Source: Acanthopleura granulata (taxonomy: Eukaryota; Mollusca; Polyplacophora; Chitonida; Chitonidae). Taken from it: 64,000 nt of DNA. The position numbers were made by a program, and so were the translations under genes. The stretch lies in contig JABBOT010000080.1 in assembly GCA_016165875.1 (NCBI GenBank), positions 45,435,272 to 45,499,271 of the forward strand, read 5' to 3'. Positions 45,379-58,875 of the stretch are shown here, piece by piece (the stretch's first letter is position 1; each line of letters opens with the position of its first letter). Under the pieces are notes generated by a model. It was not told where the DNA came from. It did not search any database and saw only the letters and a list, made by a program, of their open reading frames with translations.

Positions 45379-47200
45379 CACCAGTATCATAGATTTCATC
45401 TACGGCTAATAGTCCTTGACAGAAAGAATACATTGTAGTGAGAAAATTGTGTTACATAAGTTATACGCTTTATTAACACATTGACAACCAAACAAACAAA
45501 AATAACGCGCACTGAAGATCCTACTACCCAAGCTTCAAAGTAAGAACAGATGTCAAACCATTTGAGGATACACAGCTCGGAAAAGTGGGACGGACCAAAG
45601 GAAGGTCAGCTTTTTTAAGATACCTTGAAAGATGGCGATTGAAATAAAAATTAACCTTTTTTAAAACAAGAACCACTTCTGAAAAATAGATTGACAGTAT
45701 GGGAAATAAATTAATTTTGCCAAAGAACTCACCAGTTTTGAAAAAAAGTTGCTAAAGTTCTACTTTAATAGTAATCAGACATGTTATTTCAAAACTAGTA
45801 AATTTATGTACAAAATGCCCAATTTTTATTTCAAAAGTGCTTTTTGTTTAAAAACTGATATTTTACTTCAAAAATGATACCAGCACATGTCCTAAAATGA
45901 CATGATGACCTCAAGAATATTAACTTGTGTAGGTTCGGGGAATCAGTATACCGCTCTTGCTAAGTCACCAGACTTAAGGCCACAGCAGATCTACCAGGAA
46001 TTTATCATCATACCTACGTGAACAGAGTTCATATTGGAAGAAAAAGTAACAATCCCTGTTCCCTGTAATATATCCAAGGAAATTTTGTTGAAAAATATAA
46101 TTCAAAGATGTATTACTAAGAGCCCAATTTTCTGTAATGAAGTTGACGGTGGCTGGATACATGTGTGTATTTATCTGTTTTGGTTCAATATATTTGTTGT
46201 GGTATACTTCATTAACGCTCTCTTGTTTGTTGTGCAAATGATATGAATAAATTGTGGTACAACGTGAATATATGTTTGTTGCTTCATTTCCTTCCGTCGG
46301 TGTCCAAGAAACACAGTTTATTTTGTATATCTTCTTGTAAAATCACCACTTCCTCTTGGGAGAAAAGGACTAGATAAGCTGTGGAGTAGATACGCAAGAA
46401 AAACGCCTTATGTTGCCATCGGAAACACAAAATTTACTTCTAACTGTTATCATTAGAAAGAGAGAAAAAACATTTTCCTCGTTGAACGTTCAAAATGTAC
46501 AAACCTAAAATGTGTCTTCCATAGTTGCGTCTTACAACCAACCAGTTTGTTTCCTTATCACCCCAAGGACGTGCTATTAAAACGGGCCATGTTTTACAAA
46601 CTGTTCTGAGAGACAAGTTTTGTTAGCATAATAACAAGTTTTGTTAGCATAATAACAAAACTCTTGGAATGCAGTGGTCGTCGAACACTATCCTATTCCT
46701 CATTATAAGTGTACACCCTTGTCCGCCTACGAGCAGTGAAAATTTAATGTCTTGCCCGCTTCATACCCCATAACGAAGGGATGAGTCAGTATATCGGATT
46801 ATAAATGCAACATTAATTTAATCAGAGTAAAGGAGACACATGACGTAAAATTAGTTCAGGTTAAACCAAAATGTTGTCATACCATTCATCAGAGGTGAAA
46901 TGGTGTACAATCGGTTGTCTCCCCTGCATCGCAAGTCTGTTATCTGTTCCTCATAAACCTTCATTCCATGGGTAAGCGGACATATGCATCGTCCTATTAT
47001 TATAAAAATGAGTCGAATCGACTGAGATATGGTATACTGATGTGTAATACGGCGTCAGTATTAAGGGTTCGATGCCCTTCAACAGCCCCGTTCCGCTTAA
47101 AATCGAGGTGGTGAGAGAAATATGTTCGCTTTCAAATTATAACTCACCTATGGCCTTCGTACGACGCCGATCCACTCTTACTCTTCGTACAATATTATTA
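45379..47200. other. Intergenic, nothing firm
   Basis: No recognisable gene. A 21-bp direct repeat (gttttgttagcataataaca, twice) lies at 46617-46660. Confidence 0.4.
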
Positions 47201-47208
47201 GTTATTAA

Positions 47209-47318
47209 CATTTTAACCAGGATGTATGACCTGCTATCACCCTGCTGAATCTCGTACGCCCTGAGCCGCAGGCGAAGACTCAGCAGGGTCATAGCCTGTC
47301 ATACACCCTGGTTAAAAT
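47209..47318. mobile_element. Foldback/MITE-like 110-bp inverted repeat
   Basis: The left arm attttaaccaggatgtatga continues to ccctgctga. The reverse complement of the right arm reads attttaaccagggtgtatga, continuing to ccctgctga. Arms of about 39 bp have around 5 mismatches, and a central 30 bp contains ctgagccgcaggcgaagact. No coding. Ends carrying TTTTAACCAGG would be the terminal repeats of a small non-autonomous element. Confidence 0.75.
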
Positions 47319-47624
47319 CTTATGGCCAATTTATTATCCCACAAGCCTGTTCGTTCCATGACCATTAATTTGGAAAGAAAAAAATCAGCAGTGGTAGGCC
47401 TGCCTTCCCTAAAGCTGAAATGGATACCGGTAATTAAATGAACCAAAGGCTAATCTGATCACTAAAACAACATTTTTCTCAGAATAATACTGTGGTCCTG
47501 CTTTCCATTGAATTGGCAAAATCTGCCTTGGTACAAATTTGATGAACAAAGCAAACTGTTAAAATATTTACGGTACCGGTAGTGCTGGAATCTACATAGA
47601 CTCGGCAGCGTCAGCTGAGAGTCA

Positions 47625-47924
47625 ATGCATTGGAGGAGAGTTTATGGCAGGGATGACTTGTTTTATCGGCGATTGTTTCGAAGAGATGGGAATGACACTT
47701 TGTGTTTAAATAGAGCTGGAAATGGCTGCAACATTGTGTTGGACATATTGGAGAGTTTAAAGTGGATGAAATATTGTGAGCACCGCATCGGACGTGGTGT
47801 TTCACATCAAACCTTTTCCATGTTGTTGTTTACAAGCTTACACGCTGACTTCGAGATAATTTCTCAATCCGACGTGACTGCTATGATTTCATTGCTGGTG
47901 GAGAGTTTCTTTGGGAAAGAATGA
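47625..47924 (+). other. Unrecognised open frame, possible gene fragment
   Basis: An open frame of 99 codons. A second frame just upstream (about 47570-47708) also looks protein-like (FMAGMTCFIGDCFEEMGM) and ends at TAA. The C-terminal half of the first frame (EIISQSDVTAMISLLVESFF) has non-random composition, and an AATAAA follows at about 48018. It could be a frameshifted terminal exon. Family unknown. Confidence 0.18.
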
Positions 47925-47929
47925 TTTTA

Positions 47930-48719
47930 CAAGTTAATCAAGCGGAGTATTGGTACAATGTACATTTTATTTCGAATTATATTTGCCTGTTTTGCTCTTA
48001 AATTACACGATGTTTCTCAATAAAAAGCAAACGTGACGGTAGGAGTTATTTCTCTTTTATACATTAGACCGAAGAGAGCGATCGGTGACAGTTTTATATG
48101 GACAGTACGACAGTAATTTTGCCACCTAAATTTAAAGTGATATACGCGACAGAAGGGCTTTGAAGACATTTGGTAACATTTTAGATCAATACAATCAGTC
48201 TCCATCACAGATCGCCGGTTGATGCATTACTATTTAACGATTTTTGTGTGTGTATGGACAAATAGAACACGTATATCTACATAATTTCCCAAATCAACTG
48301 ACAGATGGACAAAATAAGGTATATTTGACCTAATTTCTACGAGAAGTTCGTCAGATAAAGGGTTATCAAGAATAAAATGCGCCTAGATCTTATACCGTGA
48401 AATCAGCGAATGGTCGACATGCGAGTGCATTCTGTGGAGCCTCACCTATTTGAGAAGAAGGAAATGGAATAAGTAATTAGTCGCTAACTTCAGATTGCTA
48501 CGGTGTTTTGAGTGCAGAAAGTTATTAAAACGCTTTGAATTTGTAGACAACTGGATGAAACAAACAGAAAATAGTATTTAATTACGTCATCCCTTATAAA
48601 TATCTTTTTTCTGACAAATAAGTCAGTGTCACTGAAGCGAGGCTGAAATAAAATGTCGACATATTGATTTTCATATGACCCGTTTTTAACATATTGTATG
48701 ATATTTACTTTTGCGGTAA
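47930..48719. other. Intergenic, nothing recognised
   Basis: AT-rich, without convincing features. Confidence 0.35.
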
Positions 48720-51700
48720 CCGCACTGGAATTCAGTCGCGCCTTCTCGAGGCTTCTGTGTTTATGAGTTTCGTGTCATTGTACATAGAGCATATATTCTG
48801 CAAAGATGTACCCATGCTGTAAACATGTTTACCATCAAATTCTCCAGAATTTTCTCTACGTTATTCTGCAAACATTAGCGACAAAGTTGCAAAACTCGCA
48901 GTCATGTTACTCATGTTCACTTGAGAGCATGTTTACTCTCGTTCACTTAGAAGGATTTAGTTGGATTTGGAGATATCGGCTTTCACGCCATTCGACACAC
49001 GTCAATTTTTTCTCCATTTTTCTGTACGTAGCACTTTGGGAGCTCATGTGTCGCCACTTGCTAATTTTCTGAGACATTATTTTGGAGACTGTATCGCTCA
49101 TTGTCTCTTTGTGCAATTACGTACATTTCATCCCAGTGTACCGTGAAAGTGACATTGTGTAATTTCCGAGAACTAAATCATACATCTTCAGCTCGGCATC
49201 ACGGAAGCTATTGTCAATCCGGTCGCCCGGGAAATTTTAACCTTGCAGGGGAGTTGGATATATACCATCGTCGGCTTACCTTGTTCAGTGCTGTTTGTCA
49301 CTTACAGGACTGTCATCCTTCCATTTGAAAATTCCCAAGGACTGTGGATTCTATATTTAGGTGGACTGATTTGCCTTTGGAAGCCGGAATATTCCAACCG
49401 GATTTGGACGCTGTCAACAGTAGGAAACTATATATATTTTTGTAACTATTTGTTTTGTTTTAATATATTATTGTCAGTTGTACTATATGTTTATTCTGTT
49501 CAAAAAAATGTTTTGAACTTATTCAAGCGTTTTCGTGTTTCTTACTTTCATATTGTGTAAGGTCTATTGCTGTCAGAGTTAAGCAAGCTATTTGTTTATC
49601 ATTTTCCTCTCCGATAGTGGTGTCCTCACAATTGTTCGAGGCGCGGAACACTCGTCACCCTAGACTGTAGTAAGATGCTAGGGTTGTGTTTGTATCTTAA
49701 GTATGTATGTCAGTTTATAACATGAAATGATCATAAAAAAACTTACTACTAGAATCTCGTAGCTCTGATTGATCAATATCTCATCAGCTTAAAAGCATGG
49801 GCGCCTTCAGATCGCTCGTCGGCAGCACAAAGCTCCACACTTCAAACGAAGACAATTCAACAACGAATTCATACAATTAGAAACAGTTTATTAGACTCAG
49901 GAGAGAATTTTATAATCTTTTTATTGAACAGTACCTCAGTCATGAGCTGCCTATTTCATTCACGGCATATATATATGTTCTTCCAGAAAGACATCAAACC
50001 CGAATTTTACTGAAATTTATATTTATGTATATTTTCAGATGTATAATGGACCATACTTAATATTTATCCAAATATATTTACGACAATAAGTGGCCACTGT
50101 TTAACGTTGTCATACTTAGGCATGGGACCCTTCATGTATTTATTACACTCTTGTTTTCGCCCTGCATAGGTCTACTAAGGAATTTTTGTACTTTTACTTT
50201 TGTGGGTCACTGTTATGGATGGAGAAAACAGGATTACCAAGTGTGAAACATAGACTTCTGTCATGTTACTACCCAATTTGTCTACGCGTAACGGTGGGTG
50301 GGTGGGGGTTGATTTGTATTGGCGCTTTTCCGGCCCAAGGGGCCGATGTGCGCCATATCTGTGCAATATTGTGATTTCTGTTGGCAGATAGTATGGAAAA
50401 CAAGAAGTTATTCATTTGAAAAGAACTATACGTTGATATTGTAACTATTGTATACATCTATGTGCTGTATGTCACCACATGACTACAATACAGCACACAG
50501 GTGAATACATGGTAAATAAACGATTTATTTGGCAGCTTGAATTTTGGGCTTGGCAGAGTATAATGTGATCTTAACTGGATATTATTACTAATATATTCAA
50601 ACAGAAGAGAAAGGTGTAAGGCCTATACATATATTAGAGGAGATCGTCAGGAAAGGAGGGCGTTAGAACGTTAAGATGTTACGACATGTATGGACATAGA
50701 TTGTAATGAGTACAGCTGAAGAACATACATATAGATGACAAGAATAAGAATATATCTTATGACACTTTCTCAAGCTGCCCAAATTAACATTGGCAAAGGA
50801 ACATATTGTATTATCACTATACATATTGTATTTCGTAACCATAGATGCATACCGTAATACTACTGCATTGCAATTCAAGATACTTGCCAGAGGTCAAAGT
50901 ACAGTTTATAATTTCGGTCAGGTATTTAGGACGTGTAACATGAATGATATCTCAGACTCGAGACGATAAGCTGGAACAGAGATGCATCAGACTCAAACAT
51001 GGATCGCATTATACTTGTTGGATGGTTTATTTGCTGCTCAGACAGCTTTGGCAAAGACGTGGGCGAAGAGTGCGGGTTGACCACGCGGTATTTCTCACTT
51101 GCATGAACCTGTTTATAGCTCAGTATTTGTTAAGTGTCTCATGGACTCAGTTATCCAATTTCGCCAGTATGGGTCCTCTAAATCAAGGCATCGTATACAG
51201 ACCTGCAGGCGAAAATGAAATTGATTTTGGATCTGAGTAAATTCTCTCTATTTCGCTTAGCTAAACACACCGCGGGTCCTTGAGACGAACTAAGTTTGTT
51301 GTCATAAGAGTTTCAAACTGCCTTCACAACGTCGATCAAATCCCGACCCTATCGGGCAAACCCATTTAATGTAGTTGATTGACTTTTTGTCAGGACCCCA
51401 ACCACTCATTACATTCCGTAACATAATCAGTGAATGTGAAATGACAGGATCTGATAGGGTAAGGTGAGTTTTGCTCCAAACTAATATACTGAAGGCATTG
51501 TCATCTTGACACCAATTCAGCTGAAAACGTTACAATTTGTGATGAAGATGAAGGCACAGACGTCGTGTTATATCAATAAGTACGAGCGCCGGGAACAGGT
51601 GACAGTGTGCTTGCAGGTTGAGGAACTGAATTACTTGGAGTAGTCATATAAATGAATTTTTTTTTGAAAAGAAATAAACTGGTCGGGGCAAATGTTTTTA

Positions 51701-52240
51701 AACGGAACATTTACTTCATAGATGCATATCCAGAAAGAGGTCAAGAGCATTTTCGTAATGCTTTGTTACTGGATGAGGAAAAGGCATGAAGTATATGCAC
51801 ATGGCGCATTGTATTCAGTGATCTAATGCGTGCACATAAGATAGATTAAAGCAACAACAGAGAAGGTAGTGATTTATAGATATTTTTTATTTCCTTGAAT
51901 TTCTCATGCTGGCGGATAATTCGTTTAGTAGACGGCGTTTTGGTTCCTGGTCGGTAGAAAACATGGAAAATCCGGGAGAAAATCGACTCTTTTTGACAGA
52001 ACAGCTGGAAGCAGTGGTTCCAGCACGGTTTTATTATGAGTCTCGAAAGGTAATAAATCAACGTCAGGCAAAATTGTCCCTTCATTACTGCAGATGACAG
52101 GTGTAAAGGTTGAAGACCGAAAGACACAGATGCTCTGTTATCTGACTTTATCGAGTTAAATTGCCATTGATGTCAAAGCGGGACTGTCTAGACAAAACTG
52201 CATGATGTGGTAAGAAATATATATATATATATGATTTAAG
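48720..52240 (+). repeat. Segmental duplication C, copy 1
   Basis: Homologous to 54240-57340: 48723-49610 with about 54243-55095, and about 50985-52230 with about 56040-57330. The middle part (49620-50980) has diverged beyond easy alignment and differs in length. Most of it is moderately diverged, but about 51040-51475 is nearly identical to its partner. The region near 49190-49520 has a TATA/AATATA-rich end that could be an old LTR; this is weak. Confidence 0.75.
51119..51240 (+). CDS. Candidate conserved exon, unrecognised (copy C1)
   Basis: An acceptor-like tgaacctgtttatag precedes an open stretch reading SVSWTQLSNFASMGPLNQ and YRPAGENEIDFGSE. The frame can end at TAA 51238-51240 or at a donor-like site, ctga/GTAAAT (GT at 51237). 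The partner copy at 56170 keeps the frame and both sites with one conservative change (S to T). I recognise no family. Conservation extends past the stop, so it may reflect recent conversion rather than coding constraint. Confidence 0.22.
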
Positions 52241-54239
52241 GTCATTGTATCGTGTTTTGGTATCATGTTAGTGGAAGTTTCTGCTGTTTTATACCTGTGT
52301 TTTAATTTTGATCTTTTGATCCCGGATATCACATAAATACGCAGCATTAGCGACGTCATTTTAACTGGAGATCCATATTATTATTTTATAGATTATTATT
52401 TAGGTTTCCATGCAAACGTGATGCTCCCAACCAATGCGCACTACTTTCAACATTTTAAGTCGAAAAAAAAAACACAGAAAAATTAACAGACTCCAACATG
52501 GGCCTACTTCATCCCCAGGTGTCCGTCTACGAGAGGGTCACATCATGTGCAAGAGATAAATCCACTCTCAAAAGGCGAATTTCTTTCCGAGTAAATTATG
52601 GTAGGCCATGTAGCACATGCACATAATGGTTACGTTTTCTACCTGAAGAGAGCAACAAAATTCTGATAAAGAAGATAAAGTATTGGACATGAATATTCAA
52701 AAGATGAATCAGTAAAAATACGTGTAATTTACACTTACTCATGGAGTCTAGTATAGATGGACGACTTCATTCTTTACATGGTGTTACTGTTTTAGTATAC
52801 TTCCACCCTCTTCTGAAACAGCTAAGGATATGTTATTTGTTGTCTTTTAAAAGAGCAATCCACATTTTAAGAGAGCACGCATCACTTGAAAGGGAATTTT
52901 GTGCTGATTCCAAATGTGGTCTGAATTACTTTTTTGCAAATTGTTTGGTGAAAACGGAAATAAAGATTGAGGTGCTACACTGGACTTTTTGGACCAGATT
53001 GAAGCACAGTGACGTCACGGATTCTTTTTAGCTGCAAAACATCCTGTGACTGCAATATGTCTACTTTCTACGTAAACATATATGTAGTGCAACACCTGCA
53101 TTTCATGTTTAATGTGGAAACATAACTGTTACAGAATGCGGCAAGAAAAGAATCTTTGACATCACTGTACTTCAAGACGATCCAAAAAATCCACCATTCT
53201 TTATTTCCGCTGTAAACAATGCCGAGAAATAATGAAGACCAAATTTGGAATGAGCACGAAATTGCCTTTCAGATAAAGCGTACTTTCTAAAAATGTGGTC
53301 TATTCCTTAGGGCCCAGAAAAAGTAATGCTTTGTTTGAAATAGCTGACAACTGATTACGATGTCCGGGAAGCGTGGTGGCAATATAAAAGATACTACGAC
53401 CTTACTAAAACACGACAAATGGATGCGTGACGAGCTCTTTGGCCCGTGATGAGTTGTACCTTGCCATAGCTAGTCACATTTTGAGTTGGGGATATGCGTA
53501 TGCAGTTCAATATTTACAACATGACTCAGTTCTCTCCCCTGAAGCTTACATAAATATGACAAAATAGAAATAAATGAGCTGAACAAAGGGTTAATTCGGG
53601 TATCACATTCAGGGTCTGTATGACGCGATCTTTTGAACAATTCCCTTGCATTCTAAGCGCGATGTAATTCTATGGGCCATAAAATGGACTATTTCATTCA
53701 CGGTGAGGAGATAGTAAATCCAATGCTGAAGGGAAAATGTCGTGTAGCAGTAATGTGAGTCTCATATGATTTCCGAGTACTCTCTCACAGTCATGCAGTA
53801 ATCTGTGTGCTTCTCTTAGAGGATTTCCTACATCAGCTAAAACACAGGGGTCCGAAAATGTCTGGCCTCGGGCGCCAGTTACTAAAATTGTGTGTAGTGG
53901 AATCGGAAAAAACATCGATTATCACATTTTCTTAATGTATTCTAGAATTGAAAGCGACATTTGAAAAGCAGCTTGCATGTCTCTGTTAATGCATATAAAA
54001 CGGTGTTGATTTTCTGCACAACCATCCCTCCTGTACACACACTTCTGTGGCTTTTCTCAACCGCCTTAAAAGTGACCTTCCGGTCTCCATAAAAGTGAAG
54101 GCAAAATATGATTCTGTTACCGAGCCTCTCACAGTGTAACTTTTTGCAACAGCCATCTGAAAGGAATCTGTGGATAAACTCGTGTAACTTCTGGTGTGAG
54201 TACCGTGACTATTACCCTGTCAAACTGCCAAACGTTATA
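52240..54239. other. Spacer between C copies, no gene recognised
   Basis: Open frames at 52741-53031 (plus) and 53694-53915 (minus; DVGNPLREAHRLLHDCERVL, moderately protein-like) have no recognised relatives. No repeats seen. Confidence 0.35.
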
Positions 54240-55621
54240 GTCTGCACTGGAATTCAGTTACGCGTTCTCGAGGCTTCGGTGTTTATGAGTTTCGTGTCAT
54301 GGTACACAGAGCGTACATTCTGGAAAGATGTACACGTGATGTAAACATGTTTATGATCTGACCATCCAGAATTTCCTTTACGTTGGTCTATAAACATGAT
54401 GGATTAAGTTGTACAGGGCAGTCATATTTACTTACGTCCACCTGAGGATTTTGCTGGGATATTAGAGCCAGGCTTTCATGCCATTCGATTTACGCCATTT
54501 CGTACTCCATTTTTCTTTACGTAGCACTTTGTGAGCTTGTGTTTCACCACTTGCTATTTTTTTTGGAGACGTTATTTTGAAGCTTGTATAGCTTATTGTC
54601 TCTTTGTGCGATTATGTACTTTTCATCCCGATTTTACTCTGTGTTCATGTCCGAAGAAAAATACATGGTTTGTTCGGCATTACGACCCTATCGTCTACTT
54701 GCCCGCCCAGCGATATAAACCATGGTCGGCCTGCCGTACCCATTACCGTTCATCACTTGTTGGCCAGCGTCATCCTTCGATTCGACAGTTCTATGAATTT
54801 TGGACTTCAATTTACATGGACCGACTCGCCTTTGGAATCTTAATATTCAATCGGGATGTGGACTGTAACCCTTTAGAAACTATATATTTTATAATTGTAT
54901 GTTTTGTTCTTAATATTATAATTATTATACATAATTCATATTGTAAGTTGTACTGTTTGTTTATCTTATTCAATTGTATTATTGAACTTTTTCAAGCGTC
55001 TTCGTGTTTCTTTGTTTGATCTTGTGTAAAGTCTACAGGTGTCTGAGAGTTGAACAAGCCATTTCTTCATCATTTTTTCTCTTGGATTAGTGGTACTCTT
55101 ACACCCCCAACATCAACAAATGTAGAGCAGATTTACAGAATTACATCCTCTCAACTTAAAGCTAGAAGTGTTATGAAATCAACCAAACCATCTGACCTGT
55201 GACATACACGAAAACGGGTAACACAGTTGCTGTACTTGAACTTCTATGGTGTCTGACGCCAAGCACGATGGCTCCTAGTTTCCAATATATATATATACTG
55301 AAAGTGACCAGTTTGCAGTATATTCATAGTGTGTAAGTTTGAAGAATGCTTACTTTAACATTTAATGTTTGACAAATGCATCTAACGACTTTACTTTATA
55401 AGTCTCTAATGTGGTCTCTATAGTCTTGTGCAGAGATTCAATTAGTGACCTTTGGCAAGTTACTGATGTACTCTACCACGTGACGTACAGATATACATGC
55501 AGAGTATAGCGATTAATAGACGCGTTCACAATTAAAGTTAGACTGCGGAAACAGCCGTACAGGACTCGATCACTTGTTGTCAGAAATGTCCCAAAAGCAG
55601 TGGAGTGCGATAATGTACAAA

Positions 55622-55706
55622 TTCTCTGTCCAAGGCGGGGTTTGAACCCACACCTCTCCTAAACCGCATTTAAGCAACATGCAGACCACGCTTTGCTCCT
55701 ATATGG
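55622..55706 (-). mobile_element. tRNA-like sequence, probable SINE head
   Basis: The minus strand reads agcaaagcgtggtctgcatg ... gtgtgggttcaaaccccgcc. The second part is a good B box (GGTTCAAACCCC) and the first resembles the D-arm/anticodon side of a tRNA. A clean cloverleaf is not evident (the middle is too long and irregular), so a SINE-derived or pseudo-tRNA origin is more likely than a working tRNA. Confidence 0.35.
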
Positions 55707-56169
55707 GATCCCTCTAGGGATGACAAGAAAATACGTCATTTGTGCTGCTGGCGGTTCATACAGTTATCGTCTCTTAGAACAAAGACAATAATTCCTACTT
55801 CTGTGAGTTTGCAATAACAGCATTTCCGACCCAACATTCGACCAACTTAACAAAGCAGCAGCAAGGGTAAATATCCTATTACGAAACCATACATGCCCAC
55901 AGTGATGTTCGTAGATGTCAGAGATAATCCTCAAAGGAAATCTTTTAATCGAAGTACACATTGTATATTCAGTGAAGAATTTAGGACATCCAGTTTGAAT
56001 GAAGTCGCTCAATAGGTGAACTTGAACAAATTGGCGTCAGGCTCTTGCAAGGACCCCACAAATCTCGTTGGCAGGTTGGCTCGCTGATAAAACGGCTTTG
56101 GCAAAGACGTGGGCGAATAGTGCTGGCTGACCACGCGGTATTTCTCACTTTGCATGAACCCTTTTATAG

Positions 56170-56291
56170 CTCAGTATTTGTTAAGTGTCTCATGGACTCA
56201 GTTAACCAATTTCGCCAGTATGGGTCCTCTAAATCAAGGCATCGTATACAGACCTGCAGGCGAAAATGAAATTGATTTTGGATCTGAGTAA
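56170..56291 (+). CDS. Candidate conserved exon, unrecognised (copy C2)
   Basis: Partner of 51119-51240, with the same acceptor-like (acccttttatag) and donor-like (ctga/GTAAAT) sites and the same length of 118 bp between them. The frame reads VSWTQLTNFASMGPLNQ and ends GSE-stop. Confidence 0.22.
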
Positions 56292-57340
56292 ATTCTCTCT
56301 ATTTCGCTTAGCTAAACACACCGCGGGTCCTTGAGACGAACTAAGTTTGTTGTCATAAGAGTTTCAAACTGCCTTCACAACGTCGATCAAATCCCGACCC
56401 TATCGGGCAAACCCATTTAATGTAGTTGATTGACTTTTTGTCAGAACCCCAACCACTCATTACATTCCGTAACATAATCAATGAATGTCAAATGACAGGA
56501 TCTGATAGGGTAAGGTGAGTTTTGCCCCAACACTAACACACTTAAGACATTGTCATCTTGACACCAATTCACCCGAAAAGGTTACAATTTTTGGTGAAAA
56601 TAGAGGCACAGATGTCGTGTTACATCAATAGCTATTAGTTCGGGCAACTCAAGCCACAGCATATTTGCAGGTTGAGGAACTGAATTACTTGGATAAGTTT
56701 TGCGAACGAATCTTTTTTTATCGAATACATGGAGGAGATCACCATCAAGGCAAATGTACTCACATGCAAATTCGTTTTTTTTATGTGTATATAGATAGAT
56801 CCAGAAAGAGATTAGAACATATTCCCAATGCTTCCCAACTGGATTAGAAAAAGTCATGAAGTAAACGTAGTGAATTGAATTTAGTGATATGGGATTAATG
56901 CGCCCACATAAGACAGTCAAAAGCAATAAACATACAGGAAGTGATTTATATGTAAATTTATTTCATTGAGTTTCTGTTTTATATGTATTTCAGTGACTTT
57001 CTCATGCTGACAGGTAATTCGTTGACTGGACGGTGCTTTGGCTCTTGAATGACAGAAAGTATCAAGAATCCAGGTGAAAATCTTCTGTTGTTAACACGAG
57101 AACAGAGGAAGTGAATGTTCCAGCATGGTTTTATTATGAGTCTCGAAAGCCAGCAGACCCATGCGGAGAAACGTCTCTTCATTACTGTACTTGGCAGGGT
57201 GTCAGTCCTAAAGATCCCCAGATACATGTATGCAGTTATCTAACTTCATCGAGTTAAGCTGGCAATGCTGCCACAGTAGGACTGTCTAGACAAGATTTCA
57301 TGAAGTGCTGAAAAAAAGATACACATGTATATTATATGAT

Positions 57341-58689
57341 AGTCATAGGACCATGCTTTAGTTACATGTTCTTAAAAGTTTCTGTTGTCACCATATTTTA
57401 TTTTCATCTTCAGAACTGCGCACATCACCTTAGGGCTACACTACATACATGCACATTGTCACGCTTGTAGCCTTAGTCGGCACATCAAAATGTATTGTCT
57501 CGCACCTCCCCATCACCGGCCATTGTTTTAGAAATAAAGTTATCAAGGTTATATATACAGCCTTTTTCTTTTAACTGTTCGCCTATATTCAGGCCTATGC
57601 TTACACTCGTTACCAAAATTGTGTTTTATCAGTTACCCCTAACACCACAAAATTTACACATCGAAATTTTGCTGGTCCATCTGTACCTTTTATGATTGAT
57701 AATATAAGACTTGATCAGCTTTTAGGCACCAAGAACTCGTTGCACCAGGAGACACAATTATTAATAAAGCTATGTCATGCTGGTCATTGGGCATAAAGAG
57801 TGATTTCTTTGATAATGGATTTTCTACCACCATGTAGTGCCGTACACGGTTAGAACAAACTCCGAACAGTAATGAAACTATTGCATCTGGGAATAGGTTA
57901 TCTTATATTAACCCTTGAAAACACCTTCAAACATGGCACTGTCCAAAACTGGCACTAGAACATAATTGATCACATTTTAGGTAACTTGTGTAATTCTTTG
58001 TGAAAACATTCTTGATTCCACCAATTATCCAGCATGCCTGTTGCGTTTAAGCTATTAAGACGACACCCGAGGAAATAAAGTCGTGGAAAATAAGTTGGTG
58101 AAATTTAAACGTTATGATTTAGAAAAGATGTGCTTACTGCATTTTCCTTGCAATAAAATGGACTTCCATCATATCAGTGTGTAAAGCTTGTGGGGTTACG
58201 TGTCGCTGACTAAGGGTAATTTTGGCAGTGACTAAGTTGTTTTGCAGAGAGCAGAATACAGGCCACAATCAGTTAAACAAACGGACCATGTCAATAGCCC
58301 ATCGCACAGTGTTACAAATGAATGCTCTTCTTTAAATCTGACCAGCGAAGTACCGCCACACGAACAAATGAACAGTTGTCCGTCCAAAACCCGTCTGTAC
58401 CCTTGGTATTGTTTTATATGACTGCACTAAAATGGTCAGTTTATTTCGGTAGGGAGAAGACATTTGGACCAGTCAATAAACCACTCGTGGACCACTGCGA
58501 TGGTCAGTAGTGAAAAAATGCCTTCAGTCCATCGTGTGTCATGTTTAAGACGATGCAAATATGGAAATGTATGCCCAGTCTTCCCTTAATTACAGTCTTT
58601 CTTTTAATATATTCGGCTCTCTATAAAATCACTCCTACTATAAAAATAACACGTGTGACACGTAACATCACAAGCTCTACACATCGATG
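57341..58689. other. Intergenic, nothing recognised
   Basis: No convincing coding, RNA or repeat structure. Confidence 0.35.
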
Positions 58690-58875
58690 TTTATTTATTT
58701 ATTTATTTTGGTGTTTTACGCCCAACTCAAGAAAGGAAGCCAGCATTGCTGTGGGAGGAAAGCACAGGTTACTGGCGCATTTTCCCACGCATGGCCGAAA
58801 AGGAGTCCAGCCTAGGTTGGATTTGAACTCACAGCGACCTTGATGGCACGCTAACTCGCTCGGCCACAGAGGCCC
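58690..58875 (-). mobile_element. tRNA-headed SINE, internally deleted
   Basis: The minus strand begins agggcctctgtggccgagcg (A-box region) and has the B-box-like gtgagttcaaatcc. It then runs through a shortened body to gttgggcgtaaaacaccaaa and TTTA repeats. The ggcggccag...tacgacgg part of the 3' domain is missing. Confidence 0.8.

Larger units (their letters stand above)
54240..57340 (+). repeat. Segmental duplication C, copy 2
   Basis: Partner of 48720-52240. It contains an open frame of 162 codons at 54531-55019 that is not kept open in copy 1, so I do not call it a gene. Confidence 0.75.

Noticed and set aside
49190..49520. LTR retrotransposon end
   Set aside because: Only AT-rich resemblance; no paired LTRs, primer-binding site or polyprotein frame nearby.
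54531..55019. 162-codon open frame in C2
   Set aside because: The homologous DNA at about 49010-49520 is interrupted, and the composition is that of AT-rich random sequence.
55622..55706. Functional tRNA gene
   Set aside because: The B box is good, but no clean acceptor stem or seven-base anticodon loop is evident.
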